NCBI RefSeq assembly: GCF_002865645.1
Contig: NW_020194624.1
Location: forward strand, 248,001-312,000
DNA length: 64,000 bases
Direction: 5' to 3'
DNA from: Hyaloscypha bicolor E
Lineage: Eukaryota > Ascomycota > Leotiomycetes > Helotiales > Hyaloscyphaceae
Below the pieces are notes generated by a model. That model saw only the letters and a program-made list of their open reading frames with translations. It searched no databases and had not been told where the DNA came from. Of the stretch, positions 36,001-49,965 are shown piece after piece. How positions within the stretch are numbered: position 1 is the stretch's first letter; each line of letters begins with the position of its first letter. The position numbers were made by a program, and so were the translations under genes.

Positions 36001-39000
36001 AATAATAATAATAAGAAGCCGGAATAATAAAGAAAAAAGTAATAGTGCTAAGATATAAATAAAGAAACTAGAAGTAATATATATTATCTTAAAAATAGTA
36101 ATTATGGCTATAAAATAAATAAGAAAAATATTAAAAATAATAAGAATAATAAAAACTCGTAACTAGTTAAATAAAGGAAGCTATTTCTAATATTTATTTA
36201 TTAGAGTCTAATACTTCCCTATAAGTATAGCCTAGTATTCTATTTCGAATAGCTTTATAGTTTTATATTATTCTTAATTATATAACCTGAAATTAATAAA
36301 TTACTATTTTAAATTAATTATATATATATACTAACTCTAGTAAATAATAATTACTATAATATCTTATAAACCTCTTATAGTTCTTCTATAATAGAGTTAA
36401 TACTAATTATAAAATATTAGAAATAGCTATTTCAAGGTTTTCTAAAATATATTATAATTAATAATTAGATATTATATAATCTCGAATTTATATTATTATT
36501 TATTTTTAAATATTTTTATTACTTATTTTATTTAGAAGTTTTAGATTCTATTTCTAGGGAATTACTAATAACTATAGTTCTTTATTAGGTTATATTAATA
36601 CAAAAGCCGAATAAGGAATTAATAAAGAAATAAGAAAGTCTATTAGTTAAAATAGTTTATAATAACTAGATTTAGACAAAAATAAAGCAGTATTTTCTAG
36701 GCTATATATTATTATTACTAAAAGAGAACTTCTTTATAAAACAAGAAAGCCAGTTTTAAAAGCAGGACCAAAAAGCTAATATAAGAACTAATATATATAT
36801 ATATATATAAATGAAATAAATTTTATATAATTATAATTCAAATATTTTTTAAAGAATCTTTATATTTAGCTAAATATATATCTCTAATTTATTATAATAA
36901 GCTATAGGCTATTAATTACTAAAGCTTTTATATTATAAAAATAATTAAAATAGTAACTTCGATTTTATAAATAATAATATATAAAAAAGATAAAAAAGCT
37001 AGTATAGATATATTAATTAGATATTTTTTTAATTCTTTTTCTTTTATCTAAGAATTTACTTTTTATATAGGTTTAGCTAAATATAGCTAAATACTAGTAA
37101 ATATTACTAAGCTATTATCTAAAATATTAACTAGCTATTTTTAAAGTAATCTCGAAACTAATTCTTTATTCTTATATTTCTTTATCTAACTTTATAATTA
37201 TAATAAGTAAAATCCGATATAATATCTTTTATAAATCTAATATATAAAGCTAATTATAATTATAATATGAGTTCTGGCCAAATTATTTCAAATTTCTTAT
37301 TAATATATTTACTATTTATAATAGTTCTAATTAGCTTATAAAGTAATAGTCTAAACTATAGACCGAATTATATAAATATTATTATTATATAAAAATAGAA
37401 ACTGGCCTTTTTACTAATACTTAATTAAATTACTAGACTTTATTTGGCTTTTTATATTTTTTCTTTTATTTTACTTTTATTATTTCTTTATTATAACTTA
37501 GTATATTTTTTAATTATTTTAATTATTTTTTATTATTAAGTTTCTAGCTAATTTATAAAAGTATTATATCTTATAATATATAGAAAAATCTCTTATTCTA
37601 GTATTTATATCTCTTAATTTCTTCTAATCTTTTTTTATTAATTATTTACTAAAAACTCTATAATATTTTAGAAAAATAATTTATAAGTATTTAAAAATAT
37701 TAATATAGAAATTTAGTATTCTATTACTTTCTTTCTTTAATTAATATAAATATAATAAGTATCTTATATATTATATTATTATATTTATAACTAAACTAAA
37801 GAATTATAATTATTTATCTCGAATATAAATTACTAATTTCTTCTTCTCTAATACTTTTATTATATAAGAATAATATAACAAATATACTAATTAAGCTATT
37901 TAGAGGTTCTATTTCTATTATATTAATCCAAAATAAAACTAGCTATATTATATAGAAATATTAGGTTTATAAGATAATTTAGTTTTAGGCCTTAAAGCTT
38001 AATATAATATATTTTAGACTTATTTAATAAATCTATAGCAAGTTTATATTATATTATTTATTTTATAGTTTTTTAGAATTTCTTTATATTTATATTTAAA
38101 ATTAGATATCCGGACTAGCTTTCTATTAAATATAATAAGAGATATTTATCTTAGATATAAAATAGTATCTTAATTAGACTATTTAAGATTTTACTAAATT
38201 AGTTAATATATATTAAATATTATTTATTATTATTTTACTATATACTTATATTATAACTTGATTTCTAATAGTATTATAAAGTTCTTTACTTTAGTATAAA
38301 TTAATAAACTAATAATAAAGGTATTATCTAGCTTATAAACCAAATATAAAGCTATTTTTAATATATTATTTTTTAAGCTACTAAATAATTTATATCTAAT
38401 AATTAATAAAATTAGTAAAACCCTTTTTCTTTTCTTTTATTCCGATTTTCTAATAGTACTTTAGTATAATAACTTTCTAAAAAATAATTTCTATATTAAA
38501 GAAATAACCGGCTATATTATTAGTATTATAAATTAAGCTAATACTAAAGTTATTTCTTATAGTATCTTGTTTAATAAATTAGAAATCGTTTTAGATATCT
38601 AAATAAAAACAGATTAGTATTTTTATTCTTTTTATATTTCTTTATAATAGTAGTTCTAAAATATATTTAATAGTAAAATTAGAGAAGTTTCTAATTTAAA
38701 TAAATATCTAATAGAAATAGCTAGGCTAATAGGCTTACTTTAGATATATAGTATTAAATAGAAGAATATTATATTAGTAATATATTTTAAGAGATTTATT
38801 TTATTATAAATTACTAATTTATACTATTATTTTACTTTGGCCTTTATTATTATAATTAATTATTTTCTATAATAGCTTGAAATATTAATATTATAAAAGT
38901 ATATATTAATTATACTAAGCTATTAAAAGAGTATAGCTTTCTTTATATATACTAGTATATATAAAACTAGGAGGCTATATATTATATATCTGAAGTATAT

Positions 39001-40790
39001 ACTAGTATAGCTTACTATTTTAATATAGAGTCTTCTTTAGACAAGTATTTAGCTCTTTGCCTTAGAAAGAAAAAAAGAAATATTTCAGGTTCTTTTATCT
39101 TATATATATATCTTTATATAAAAGACTTTCTAGATAAATAATAATTACCTCAGATTCTTCTATCTCAGGCCTTTTTTTATATATAAATAGTTATATATCC
39201 AAATATTAACTAGTATTTCTAATAGTTTATTTATAGCTTTCTTTCTTATTTAACTAAAATTCTTTCTATTTTTCTTATAAACTATAACTATAATCCGCCT
39301 TTTTCTCTTTTATATTTTCGCCCGGTTCTTTTTTCTAGTTATAGGTATATATTTAAATAAGTTATAATATATAAGAGAAAATTAAAAGTAAAGAATTATA
39401 TTATAAAAAAAATTTCTCGAATCTTAATTATAGGTACTACTTATAAGTAATTTATAAAGGCTCATTTTCTAATATAAGCTATAGTATAATTAGCCTACTG
39501 ATTTCCTAATCGGGAGTACCTATTTAATAATAGGAGGCTAAATATAATTCGGGAACTATAATAAGTCCCGATTTAATAATTATATAATATTTAAATATAG
39601 GCCTTAAAAGAACTAAAACTATTAAATTTACTAGTATATTCTAAATATATTTATATTCCTATATATATTCTTTTACTTTAAATTTATTAGTTATACTATA
39701 TCCTATAATATTATAGGCTTTATTTTAGGAATTTTATATATTAAAAAGAAATTAAATATATACTAGAAAATAAATAGAAATATATAATAAGAGCTATTTA
39801 TTTCTAAAATTATATATTTTACTAATTCTTTTATAAACTTATTATACTTTTTTTTAATCTATTTTATAACTTTATAATATATTTCTTTTAACTCTATAAT
39901 TCTTATTATTTTTATATATATTATACTAGTATATTTATAACCGAATAAAATAATAATTTAATATTACTATTCTAGATATATATATTTCAGGTATCTAATT
40001 CCTATCTTCTTTTATAGCTATTAAGCCTACTAATAATTAGTTTACTAAAAACGAGATTATATAGAATAAAAGGCTTATTAAAAGAAGTAGTTAGAAAATT
40101 CTTACTACTTTTAAATAATATAAAATTAAATAATAGCTAAAGAATTCTAATATAGCTTCTTTTAATAAAACTAAAACAAATAAGCTATATTAGTCTAATA
40201 TAAAGCTTGAATCCAAAAAATACAAGCTTTAAAATAGCCAAATATATTATAAGAAATACTATAATACTTGCCTTAAGAAAATTATATTAGTAACTTATAT
40301 TATTTACTATAATAATACCTTTAAGATTCTTATTACTATATATAAGAAATTAATATATATAAATAAACTATTTATTTCCTTTTCTTTTCTTTTTAAGACT
40401 AATTTTACTATAGGCTTTAATATTATATTTAATTACTAATACAAGCTTTATTATAGCTTATCTAAGAAAAATAATACTTAAATATTCTTATATTATATAT
40501 ATTATAATAAATAAAAGATTCAGAAAAGTAATACTATAATTAAATCGATTTTTTTCTATTATTCTAGCTAGTATATAGTTTTGGATTTAATGAATTTTCG
40601 TGTAAGTATCTCTAAAGTTATATAATTTATTCTTATATTCCTATATTTCTTGCATTTTTAAGCTTTTCTTATAATTTTTACGATTTTCATATATTTTTAG
40701 GCCTTTCTTATAATTTTCGCGATTTTTATAATTCTTATAATTTTCATAAATTCCGAATCTTTTTATCTATACTTTATTAATACTATAATA

Positions 40791-40842
40791 TTATTTACTA
40801 ATATTATTTACTAATATTATTTACTAATATTATTTACTAATA
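40791..40842. repeat. Tandem repeat, 13 bp x 4
   Basis: Four perfect copies of TTATTTACTAATA. Perfect identity inside RIP-degraded DNA suggests the array expanded after mutation. Confidence 0.9.
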
Positions 40843-42462
40843 TTATTATAATATAATTCGAATAAAGAATATATATAAATCTAGTAATTAAAATACTACT
40901 TTTCCAAATTCGTATAAATCTATAAGCTTAAGGCTAAATCTATAAATAAAGCTACTAAGGAGCTTACTAAATAGTTAAATAATAATAGATATATTATTAT
41001 TCTAGCCTATAATAATAAGAGTAAGTTTAAAGAAAAAGTAATTGAAATTTATAAGAAGAAAGAAATAAAGATTATATAAAAACAAGCTTATTACTTCTAA
41101 TTATAAGGCTCTATTAAGGTTACTAATTATATTTTTAAAAAAGAATTATAAGCTATATATATAAATACTAGTATATATTTATAAATATAATTACTTTTTT
41201 TAATTATATAAATAATTAATACTATTTTAACCTCTATTTTATTTAGAAATTATATATTATATAAGATATAATTTAAAAAGTAACTACTAGCTAATTTCTA
41301 GGAAAATAAAATATATACTTCTAGGGCTAGGTTTTTAGAAAAGGAATTAGGAAAAGAGAATTTAGAAAAAAGCTTATTTATTAATAAGGATATTAGAATA
41401 GAATAAAAGTAAAAGAAAATAATTATATCTAAACTAACTAAAAGAGTTATAGAGTATATAAGGAAATAGAAGAAGAATATAATAAAAAGAGCTAATATAA
41501 AAGCCCTAGAATATAAAGCTTAAGAAATTACTATTTTATAGATATTAAAATAATACTATTTTAGTACTAAATCTATAAGAATTCTAGTAAAAGTTCTAGA
41601 AAAAATAATAAATATATATAACTAATTTAAAGATATATTATTTCTTAAGCTAATTATATTTAGAGATATTATTTAGTTATAAAATATAGCAAATTTACTA
41701 TTTTCTAGCTAACTAATACCCTTAATAAGATTATTTCTCAAGTAACTTATAAGCTTCTAATAAAGGAAATAGCTTATAAAACTACTAGAATTATTTTCCC
41801 TAAAGTAATTATATAAGAGAATAATTATAGTTTAATTATATTAGTTTAGAAAGCAGCTAGAGTATCTGAGAAAGTAAAAAAGAAAATAGTAATTAAAGAG
41901 CTATATAAGAATAAAGCTAATATAAAAGAGGAATTAGCTAATTAAATTAAAAAAAAAAGAATAAAGAAAGCTAGGGTAATTTCTTAATATAATATAGAAA
42001 TAAGAAAGTAAAGAGTAAAAAAAGAAGAAAAGAGAGAGAAAGAAAAGAAAAGAGAAAAGAAAAGATGAAATATATTAATATATTTTTATTTTTTATAAAG
42101 GCCAAAACCTAAATATTTCCCAATTAAGTAATAAGTCTTCTAATTAACTAATAGATATAAATAATTAGGTAATTAGCTCTCCTATCTCGTATTCTACTTC
42201 TATTAACTAATTATAATATATAATATACTAATAGAAACTCCCGATTATACTATAGCTTATATTAAAAAACAGGCCTTTATAGATTATAATTTAGTCTTAG
42301 CCTAAAAGTATAAAGCCCTTAGTTTCTAGTTTATATTATATAGAAGTACTAAATTATTACAGGCCTGGAAACCCGTTATATAAGTACTAATTACTAAATT
42401 ATAAGTAGAATTATTTACTAGTAAAGATATTTATAAATAAAAAATATTATATCCGGTAATTA

Positions 42463-42636
42463 TAAAGCTAATTAAAGTTAGCTATATTTAATAATTATTA
42501 AATATATTAGGAATTAGAAATAAAACTAATTAAAATTAGCTATATTAGATAATTATCTAATATAGTATTAGGGATTAGAAATAAAGCTAATTAGAGCTAG
42601 CTAATATTAGAAAATTATCTAATATATTTATACTAA
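42463..42636. repeat. Tandem repeat, about 60 bp x 2.9
   Basis: Units start at 42463, 42521 and 42582, each opening TAAARCTAATTARARYTAGC and closing ATTAGAAA. They have diverged from each other mainly by transitions. Confidence 0.7.
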
Positions 42637-44578
42637 TTCTATTAGCTTTTTATTATAGTAATTATTTCTTTAAATCTTAATAAATAGATTTAATTTACTT
42701 ATTTCTTAATATAACTTTATTATTTTTAGTAAATATTATAGTAATATAAATTATATTAGTATTAAACTATTTTATATCTCAATAATAGAATAATTTCTTA
42801 TTACTAGTATATATTATATTAGTATTAGAAAAGCAAGTTTAGTAAGTTTAAAACCTGAATTTATTAACTTACTTAATTATTATAATATCTATTAGTATTA
42901 TAATTTCAAATACTAATATATTATAAGAAAATAAAGGAAATATATTACTTCTTTTACTTTTTTTATTTCCTCTATTTCTTCTATTTCTTTTAGTTCCTCT
43001 ATTTTTATCTCTAGACTCTCTATCTCTAATCTTTTTATCTTCTGCTATTTATCCTATAATACCTCCTTATAATACTACAAGTATATTAAAATTAATAATA
43101 ACTACCTTATTAATAGCTAGTATATTAATATTAATACTAATTCTATTAATAGAAATCTATAATAAAAATAATAATTATAACTTATTATATTTATTTAAAG
43201 AAACCCGGTCTTTTTAAAAGCCAGAAGCTTTATTTAAATATATAATAAAGGATTTAGAGAATTATAATAATAATATAAATAGATATTTTATAAAAGAAAT
43301 AAATAATATAGAAATAAATAAGAAATTATTAGTATATTAGGGAATTTCCGAAATAGCTAAGCTAGAATATTTTTAAGGTTAGAATATTAGAACTAGTATT
43401 ATTAGCCTTTTTGGGTATACTTCGATTATTATTATATCTAAAGAAGCTATATAAGTATTATATTAATAGAAGAAGCCTTTTTTTTTAAATAAGTTTTAAT
43501 AAATTTCGAAAATTATTATTTATATTTTTAGTTAAAAGAAATAGAAATAGAATACCGGGCCTTAGCGGGCTCACTAATTCTATATAACCCTTTAAGGCCA
43601 AATATTAGCCTCGAGCTATTATTATATTCATTAAATTAAGAAATAGTTAATATATTTTTAAATATAATAATAAAATTAATAATATATAAAATAAACTCAA
43701 AGTACTAATATCCGGTATTTATATTATAATATATAAGTATATAAGAAATAAGAAAGAAGCTTTAGAGCTTTTATTACCTACTAGGGAAATCCTTATTTAA
43801 TATAGTATTACTAAATTAAATTATAAAAGAAAATATAGGATTTAGATAAAGGCTTAGGAATAATTTAAAGAATTCTAATACCGGGCTAAAGAACTATTAA
43901 ATATTAGTTCAGGAAATATAAATACTTATATAAGTAGCTTAATAATTACTTTTTCTAACTATTTTATTAATAGAAAAAGTTTAATAATTACTTCTTCTAG
44001 TTATTTTACTAATATCTTTACTAGTAGTTCTTTATTAGTAATAAAAACAATTCTATATATTCTATTAATAATTTTATTAATAGCTATTTTAGTATCTTTC
44101 TTAAATATATCTATTATAATAATTATATTAGCTCCTATTTTAATAATAAGCTTATTCTAAATAATTTCAATTATAATTTTAATAGGTATTATATTATACT
44201 CTAGTTTAGGAAATTTTAATATACTAGATTACCCGGATAATAAAAACAAATCTATTATAGTAATAGGAGAAAATCTAGTCGCTAGTAGAAATGGTTTTAT
44301 ATATAACCTGTATTCTATTTATAATAATACTTATCTGGTCTAATAATATAATATTAGTAGAGATATTACTATCTGCCAGTAATAACGAGTTTAATATATC
44401 TGGAAATCTGGAACTATACTTATTTTAGTTTATAGCTATTACTATAATTATATAACTATTACTTAACTAGTATTTTATTGAATTTAGTATTATATAGGAA
44501 CTAAATAGAATAGAAGAAGTATTTATATTATAATATATATTAAATACTTCTAGATATATATAGTAAGTCTTCTTTTAT

Positions 44579-44882
44579 TATAATATAATAAGTTATATTT
44601 TCCAAAAATTATATTATTTTAGTAGTTTTAAGGTTTTAGTTATATAATAAAGGCTATAGCCTTTTATATATAACTTGCAGGAATTATATAAGAAAGCTAG
44701 TTTTTCTATAATCCTAAAGAATAATTCCTTTTCAAAATTCAATTAATTAAGCTTTTATATATTATATATTATTTATATTTTACTATTTATACTTTTAATT
44801 TTATTATCTTACTATTAAATTACGTTTTATATTATAGTATACTTTATATAGGCTTTTATCTTATTATAGTTTCTCTTTTATA
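44579..44882 (+). repeat. RIP-mutated copy of the family C LTR
   Basis: 304 bp collinear with 26493-26795 in the same orientation, with G/C positions turned to A/T (TGTGGTACGG became TATAATATAA; CCTCCCACA became CTTTTATA). I see no matching second copy near it and no clean target duplication, so it may be one end of a degraded element or an old solo LTR. Confidence 0.8.
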
Positions 44883-47800
44883 TATTTTATAATAAGTAAT
44901 ATAAGAGAAATCAAAACTTTATAATTAAGATAATACTTTTATAAAATTCTAAGAAGTTTTTATAAGACGAATTATTAGCTTAGTAAATTTGAGAAAAAAA
45001 GAGCTATTATAATACTTTAAGCTTAAGGCCAAAATATTAAGAATATATAAATATTAATCTTAGTATCTTATATTAATTTCTAATATATCTAGTAACTTAA
45101 ATACGAGTTAGTTATAAGATATAATTATTAGTATAGTATATAAAAATAATAGAAATAGAGGCTAATTATAAAAAGAAAAGAAATAAAGGAAATAAAATAA
45201 GAAATATTATACTAAAATAATATAAGTTAGACCTTAGTTAGAAATAGATTTTAGTACTCGGAAATAAAGTTATATTATTAATTTATATATTATTTTTAGT
45301 TATAATAAAAACCGGAATAAAAGTAATATTAGTTTTAGTAAAAAGCTTGCTTCTAAATTAGAGAAAAATATTTAGAAGAGGAAATATTTTTAATTTTAAA
45401 TAAAATAGTAAATAGGAATTAGAAATAAGAATTAAAAAGAAATAAGAAATAAGAAATTATATAAATAATTTAAAAAAGCTTCTAGAAAAGTCAGAAAAAT
45501 TAATAAAATTATTTTTATTATTTTTATTATTATCTTTAATAATATTATTAGATATATCTAGTTTAGTAAAAATAAGAAAAAATATTATAGGTATTAAACT
45601 AATAAAATAGAAAAGAGAATATAAACAATAGAAATAAAACTAGAGAAGCTATTACTTTATTACTACTAATATTAAAATTCGAATTTAGACTATATCTATT
45701 ATTATTAATTAGTTTCTTTCAAATTCCGGTTTCTAAACTAAAAAATATATTTAAATAAAAAGTTAGTTTTTTAGAAATTTTATTAATAGAAGTCTTAGAT
45801 ATAGAAATTCTATAATTAATTATAGAAGAAATTATTAAGATTAATATAATTAAGAATAAGTATGTATTAGCACCGGATTTGAATCTACTATTTATAAAAG
45901 CTTCTAAAATACTATAGTTTTAGAAAAGTAATATTTCTATATTCTTAGAATAATATATAAATATATATAAAAATTATTATATTTCTAATAATACTAAAAA
46001 AATAAAAAAATATCTATTATATTTCTTCTATTTATAAGGATTAGATCAGGGCTATATTAAAGTATTATATTAATAATTTAGGAGATTATTAAGAAACTAA
46101 GTTTTTTAAGGCTTTACTAAAGGAATTCTAAGAATATAACTAAGAAATATTTAAAATTAGCTATAATTTTCTTAATTAGATTATTATATAAGTTTAAAAT
46201 AAAGAAATCTTTTTCAAGTCTTATATTAATATATTTAATAGAGTATTAAAGAAGTTATTAAAGAGAAAATAAATAAATAAAATTACTTAGTATTAAGAAT
46301 TTATAAAAGAATTATCTATTTTAGTAAAAGATTATATTTTTAAGAATATAAATTTTAAGCCTATAAATATTTCTATTTATAAATATAATAATATTCTATT
46401 AGTATAAAAAGAAAAAATACTATTTTAATATTACTAATAACCCAAATATATCTAGATTTAAATAAGAATACTTGAATATAATAGTTTATAATATAGTTCC
46501 CAAATTAGAAAACAATTATTTTTTATTAGTTCCTTTTATTATATTTCCTAAAGCTATTATAAATATAAATAAGAAAAGAATTTAACCTATAACTAATTAT
46601 ATAAAGCCTATTAAAAGTAGTAAACCCAAAAGAGATAATATTAACTAGCTAATAAAAAGTCTAGAAAAACTATTTATAATTACTATAACTTAAAAGAATT
46701 TATAAAAATAGCTTAATATAGCTATTATTATAATTCGGGAAAATATTCGTAGTCTATTTATATAATCTAATTAATTATAATAAGAATAATAGTATTAATA
46801 GCCTAGTAAATATAATTCGGGTTTTTAGAGAAAATATATAAAAAGTTATAATAGGAATTATAAAGAATACTATAATAGCTATAATAGTTAAGCTAAAATA
46901 AATAAAAAGTCTAGATAATTATATTCTAGAAGAAATTAATCTCAAATATAATTAGAGAATATTACTTAAGTTAATATAGCCTATAATATAGACCTAGAGC
47001 TAAGAGAACGAATTTGCTATAAATATTATAATAGAAATAAGAATAATAATATTAATTCAGAATATATTTATATTTTTTAGTTCTATTACTTACTAATAGA
47101 AAAGCTTATAAATCGTAAATATATTTACTAATTTAATAGAAAATAGTATAAAGGACTATTTAAGCCTAAATACGAAAATTTTTCTTTTTTTCTTATTAAT
47201 AAATACTAGTAATTTAACTAAATTATTTCTTAAATCTAAGAAAGAGAATTTAATTATAACTTAAAAGTATAATTTAAGAATATTCAGAAAATAATAGGAA
47301 ATATCTAATTTACTAGATAAGAAAAAAATAAAAGAACTAATTAACTGGGATTTATATATAAAAATAAATAAGTTATATTTATAAAATCTATATAATTATT
47401 TTATTTTAGAAAAAATTATATTAGAATTACTAATATTTCAAGTTCTGGAATTAATAAATAATATTAAAATCTAGCTATAAATAGTATTTCTATTAATATT
47501 ATAATAGGTTTCTTATAAAAAAAAAAGAAAAAATAGAAATAGCTAAAGAGGTTTTCCGAAAATAAGCTAAAGTAAAAGAAAAGCTATTTTATATAAGAGG
47601 CTAAAAGAATACTATTTCAAGAAATAATAAATAAGAAAATAGCCTAATTAAAAATATAAATATTAATATTTCCGGAAATAAATAAAATAAATTAGAAACC
47701 TAGTATACTTTTAATTATAATAAATATAAAATTCCTAAAATTAATAATATTCTAATAAGGCTATTAAAAAAAGTAATTATTTCATTTCTAAAAACTTAAA

Positions 47801-49084
47801 AAAGAATAAGAATATTTATTAATACTTTAAAAATACTAAATCTAGCTATTATATTTTAGAACTAATAAATTAAGAATAATATTCCCTATTTTATTATTCT
47901 ATAAATAGGAAATACTATTATATTAAATATAGTTAGATATATTAGGAAATCTATAGAGCTAGTAGCTATAGCTTATATAATAAATAGAATATTTAAGGAA
48001 TTAGAAAGACTAGTTCAAATACCTAATACTAATAGAATTATTTGATTTAAAGATAATAGTATTAATATTTGAATATTATTAGCTTATAAATATATTATAT
48101 GATTTTTATATTTCTGATTTATATTTTAAGAATTTTAAAAAAGTATTAAATATAAAGAAATAATTAATACTAGAGCTAAAATTAATATTTTTTCTAAAAA
48201 GATCTTTAAAAAATACTAGTAAAATAATATATAATACTATAAATTATTAAATATTTATTATTATTAGAGCTAAATTTAGATTTATAAAAATAATAAAGCT
48301 TAGAACTAAAATTATAAATAGAATAAAATATATAAATGCGTTTTTTCTAGTTAAAAAATCTTTAAAAATCTTATTTAGTTAATTGTTTTTAGTAAAAATA
48401 AAAATAAATATTATATATAGAAATAATAATTTATAAAATAAAAGATTTATTAATCCTAAAAATAACTAAAATACCTGTATTATTATAATAATTTTATTTT
48501 CAAAAATACCGGGAAATAAAAGAAAATAATAATTTAAGAATATTAAGTTTCTAGAATTAAGAAATTAAGTAATATAGAATAAAAAACTAAAAGTAAAAAG
48601 GAAAAATAAAACCTGGTATTATAACTAGTAATAATATTAAGAGAAATAGGAAAATACTAGAATTTCTTATTAATTTTTTTATTTTAGGTTTAGGAATTTA
48701 AGAAATTAATAAGATTTTTAGGAAAATTAAAATAAAAAAGGCTCTAATTAAAATATTATTAAAAATAGTTCCCGATTCAATAGAAAAGAAAGCAAAAAGA
48801 ATATTAAGTAAAGATATTTCTAAAAAAGAAATAAAGTAGTATTTTCTAATAATTAAGAAATATATTTCCGAAATTATAAAATATAGAATCTAAGACTAGA
48901 AAGAATTCTGAAATATATAAGAGCTTAAAGAAAATATATTAGAATATTAAATAAAAAGGCACTTTCTATATTAAAATAGAAAGAAGCTAAATGAAAAGAG
49001 TAATAGAGAAAATAGCTATAACTTTTTTAAAAAAAAAACTATAATTTATTTCTAGTTATAAAAATATATAAAATAAAGAATAAA
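44883..49084. repeat. Unassigned RIP-mutated repeat debris
   Basis: 4.2 kb of AT-rich sequence. Plus-strand stretches near 46.9-47.3 kb read like degraded protein (for example KGLFKPKYENF) with TAA/TAG interruptions. It could be the internal region of the family C element that starts at 44579, but this is inference only. Confidence 0.5.
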
Positions 49085-49747
49085 AGTTCCTTAAAAGCAT
49101 TTTACTAATAGATTTAAGGTACTTGAAATATATTAGCCAAATAGGCCTTAAATTACTTCTAATAAATCTTATATACTAGTAGGCTTTGCTTTATTATAGC
49201 CTTCTAAATATTATAAGATTTGTTTCTAAAAGCATTTATAATAGAGTTAATTCTAGAAAAGTATCTATTATAAGTTCAAGATTGGATTTTTAAAGACTGC
49301 TTTTTAGAAGAATATAAAAGTTCTCTATTTCTTAAGGAACTTTCTATAATATAAATTAGATATTCGAACCTTAAAAAGTTTCTTTTAGTTCAAATATATC
49401 TTTAGAATTTTATATAGTAGCTTTTAATAAATAGTATTGAGATTATTTTTGAAGCTTATTTTATTAGAAAAGAAAATGAATTCTATTTCTATTTCAGGGA
49501 ATTCTTTTATAGGAATTATTAAAAAAGATAGAGTGAACTTATAAACGAAGTTTCTATAAGATATAATAAACCGCAAGATATCCCGAAGGGTATCCTTATA
49601 TTACTTTAATTATAGAATACATTAATTAATTATATTTACTAATTCTTGCTTTTATTAGAGCGCTTCGACTTTAGTATACAAGCCCCGCTCTATATCTTGG
49701 GTAGTAGTAATCTGGGCATTAATTGCAGTATCTTAATTATTACCGGA

Positions 49748-49780
<33 letters not shown>
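49748..49780. repeat. (ATT)11 microsatellite
   Basis: Eleven perfect ATT units, reading as an Asn run on the gag strand. The matching place in element 1 (about 25.22 kb) has only a short interrupted run, so the array length differs between copies. Confidence 0.9.
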
Positions 49781-49965
49781 GACTCTCGGAGGCTTCTGAG
49801 AGGCTCCGTTAAATGTATTAGATGAGCCTTCGCTATTACCCGCGTCGGGGTTAATTAGATCGATTTCCTCTGCAGGAATAGCTTCGGCGAGGGGTTGTGC
49901 ATTTCACAGATTTCGAGATATAATTGCTTATCGAACTACCTCCTTTAAGGGTAGAGAGATTAGCT

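Larger units (their letters stand above)
33023..44578. repeat. Unassigned RIP-mutated repeat debris
   Basis: 11.5 kb without an open frame over 61 codons, except trivial ones. Several stretches on the plus strand look like former coding sequence because stops are almost only TAA/TAG at plausible glutamine positions (for example 39.35-39.6 kb and 41.83-42.06 kb), but I could not assign a family with confidence. Tandem repeats at 40791 and 42463 are listed separately. Confidence 0.55.

Noticed and set aside
40791..40842. CRISPR-like array
   Set aside because: The 13-bp units are contiguous with no spacers; it is a simple tandem repeat in fungal DNA.
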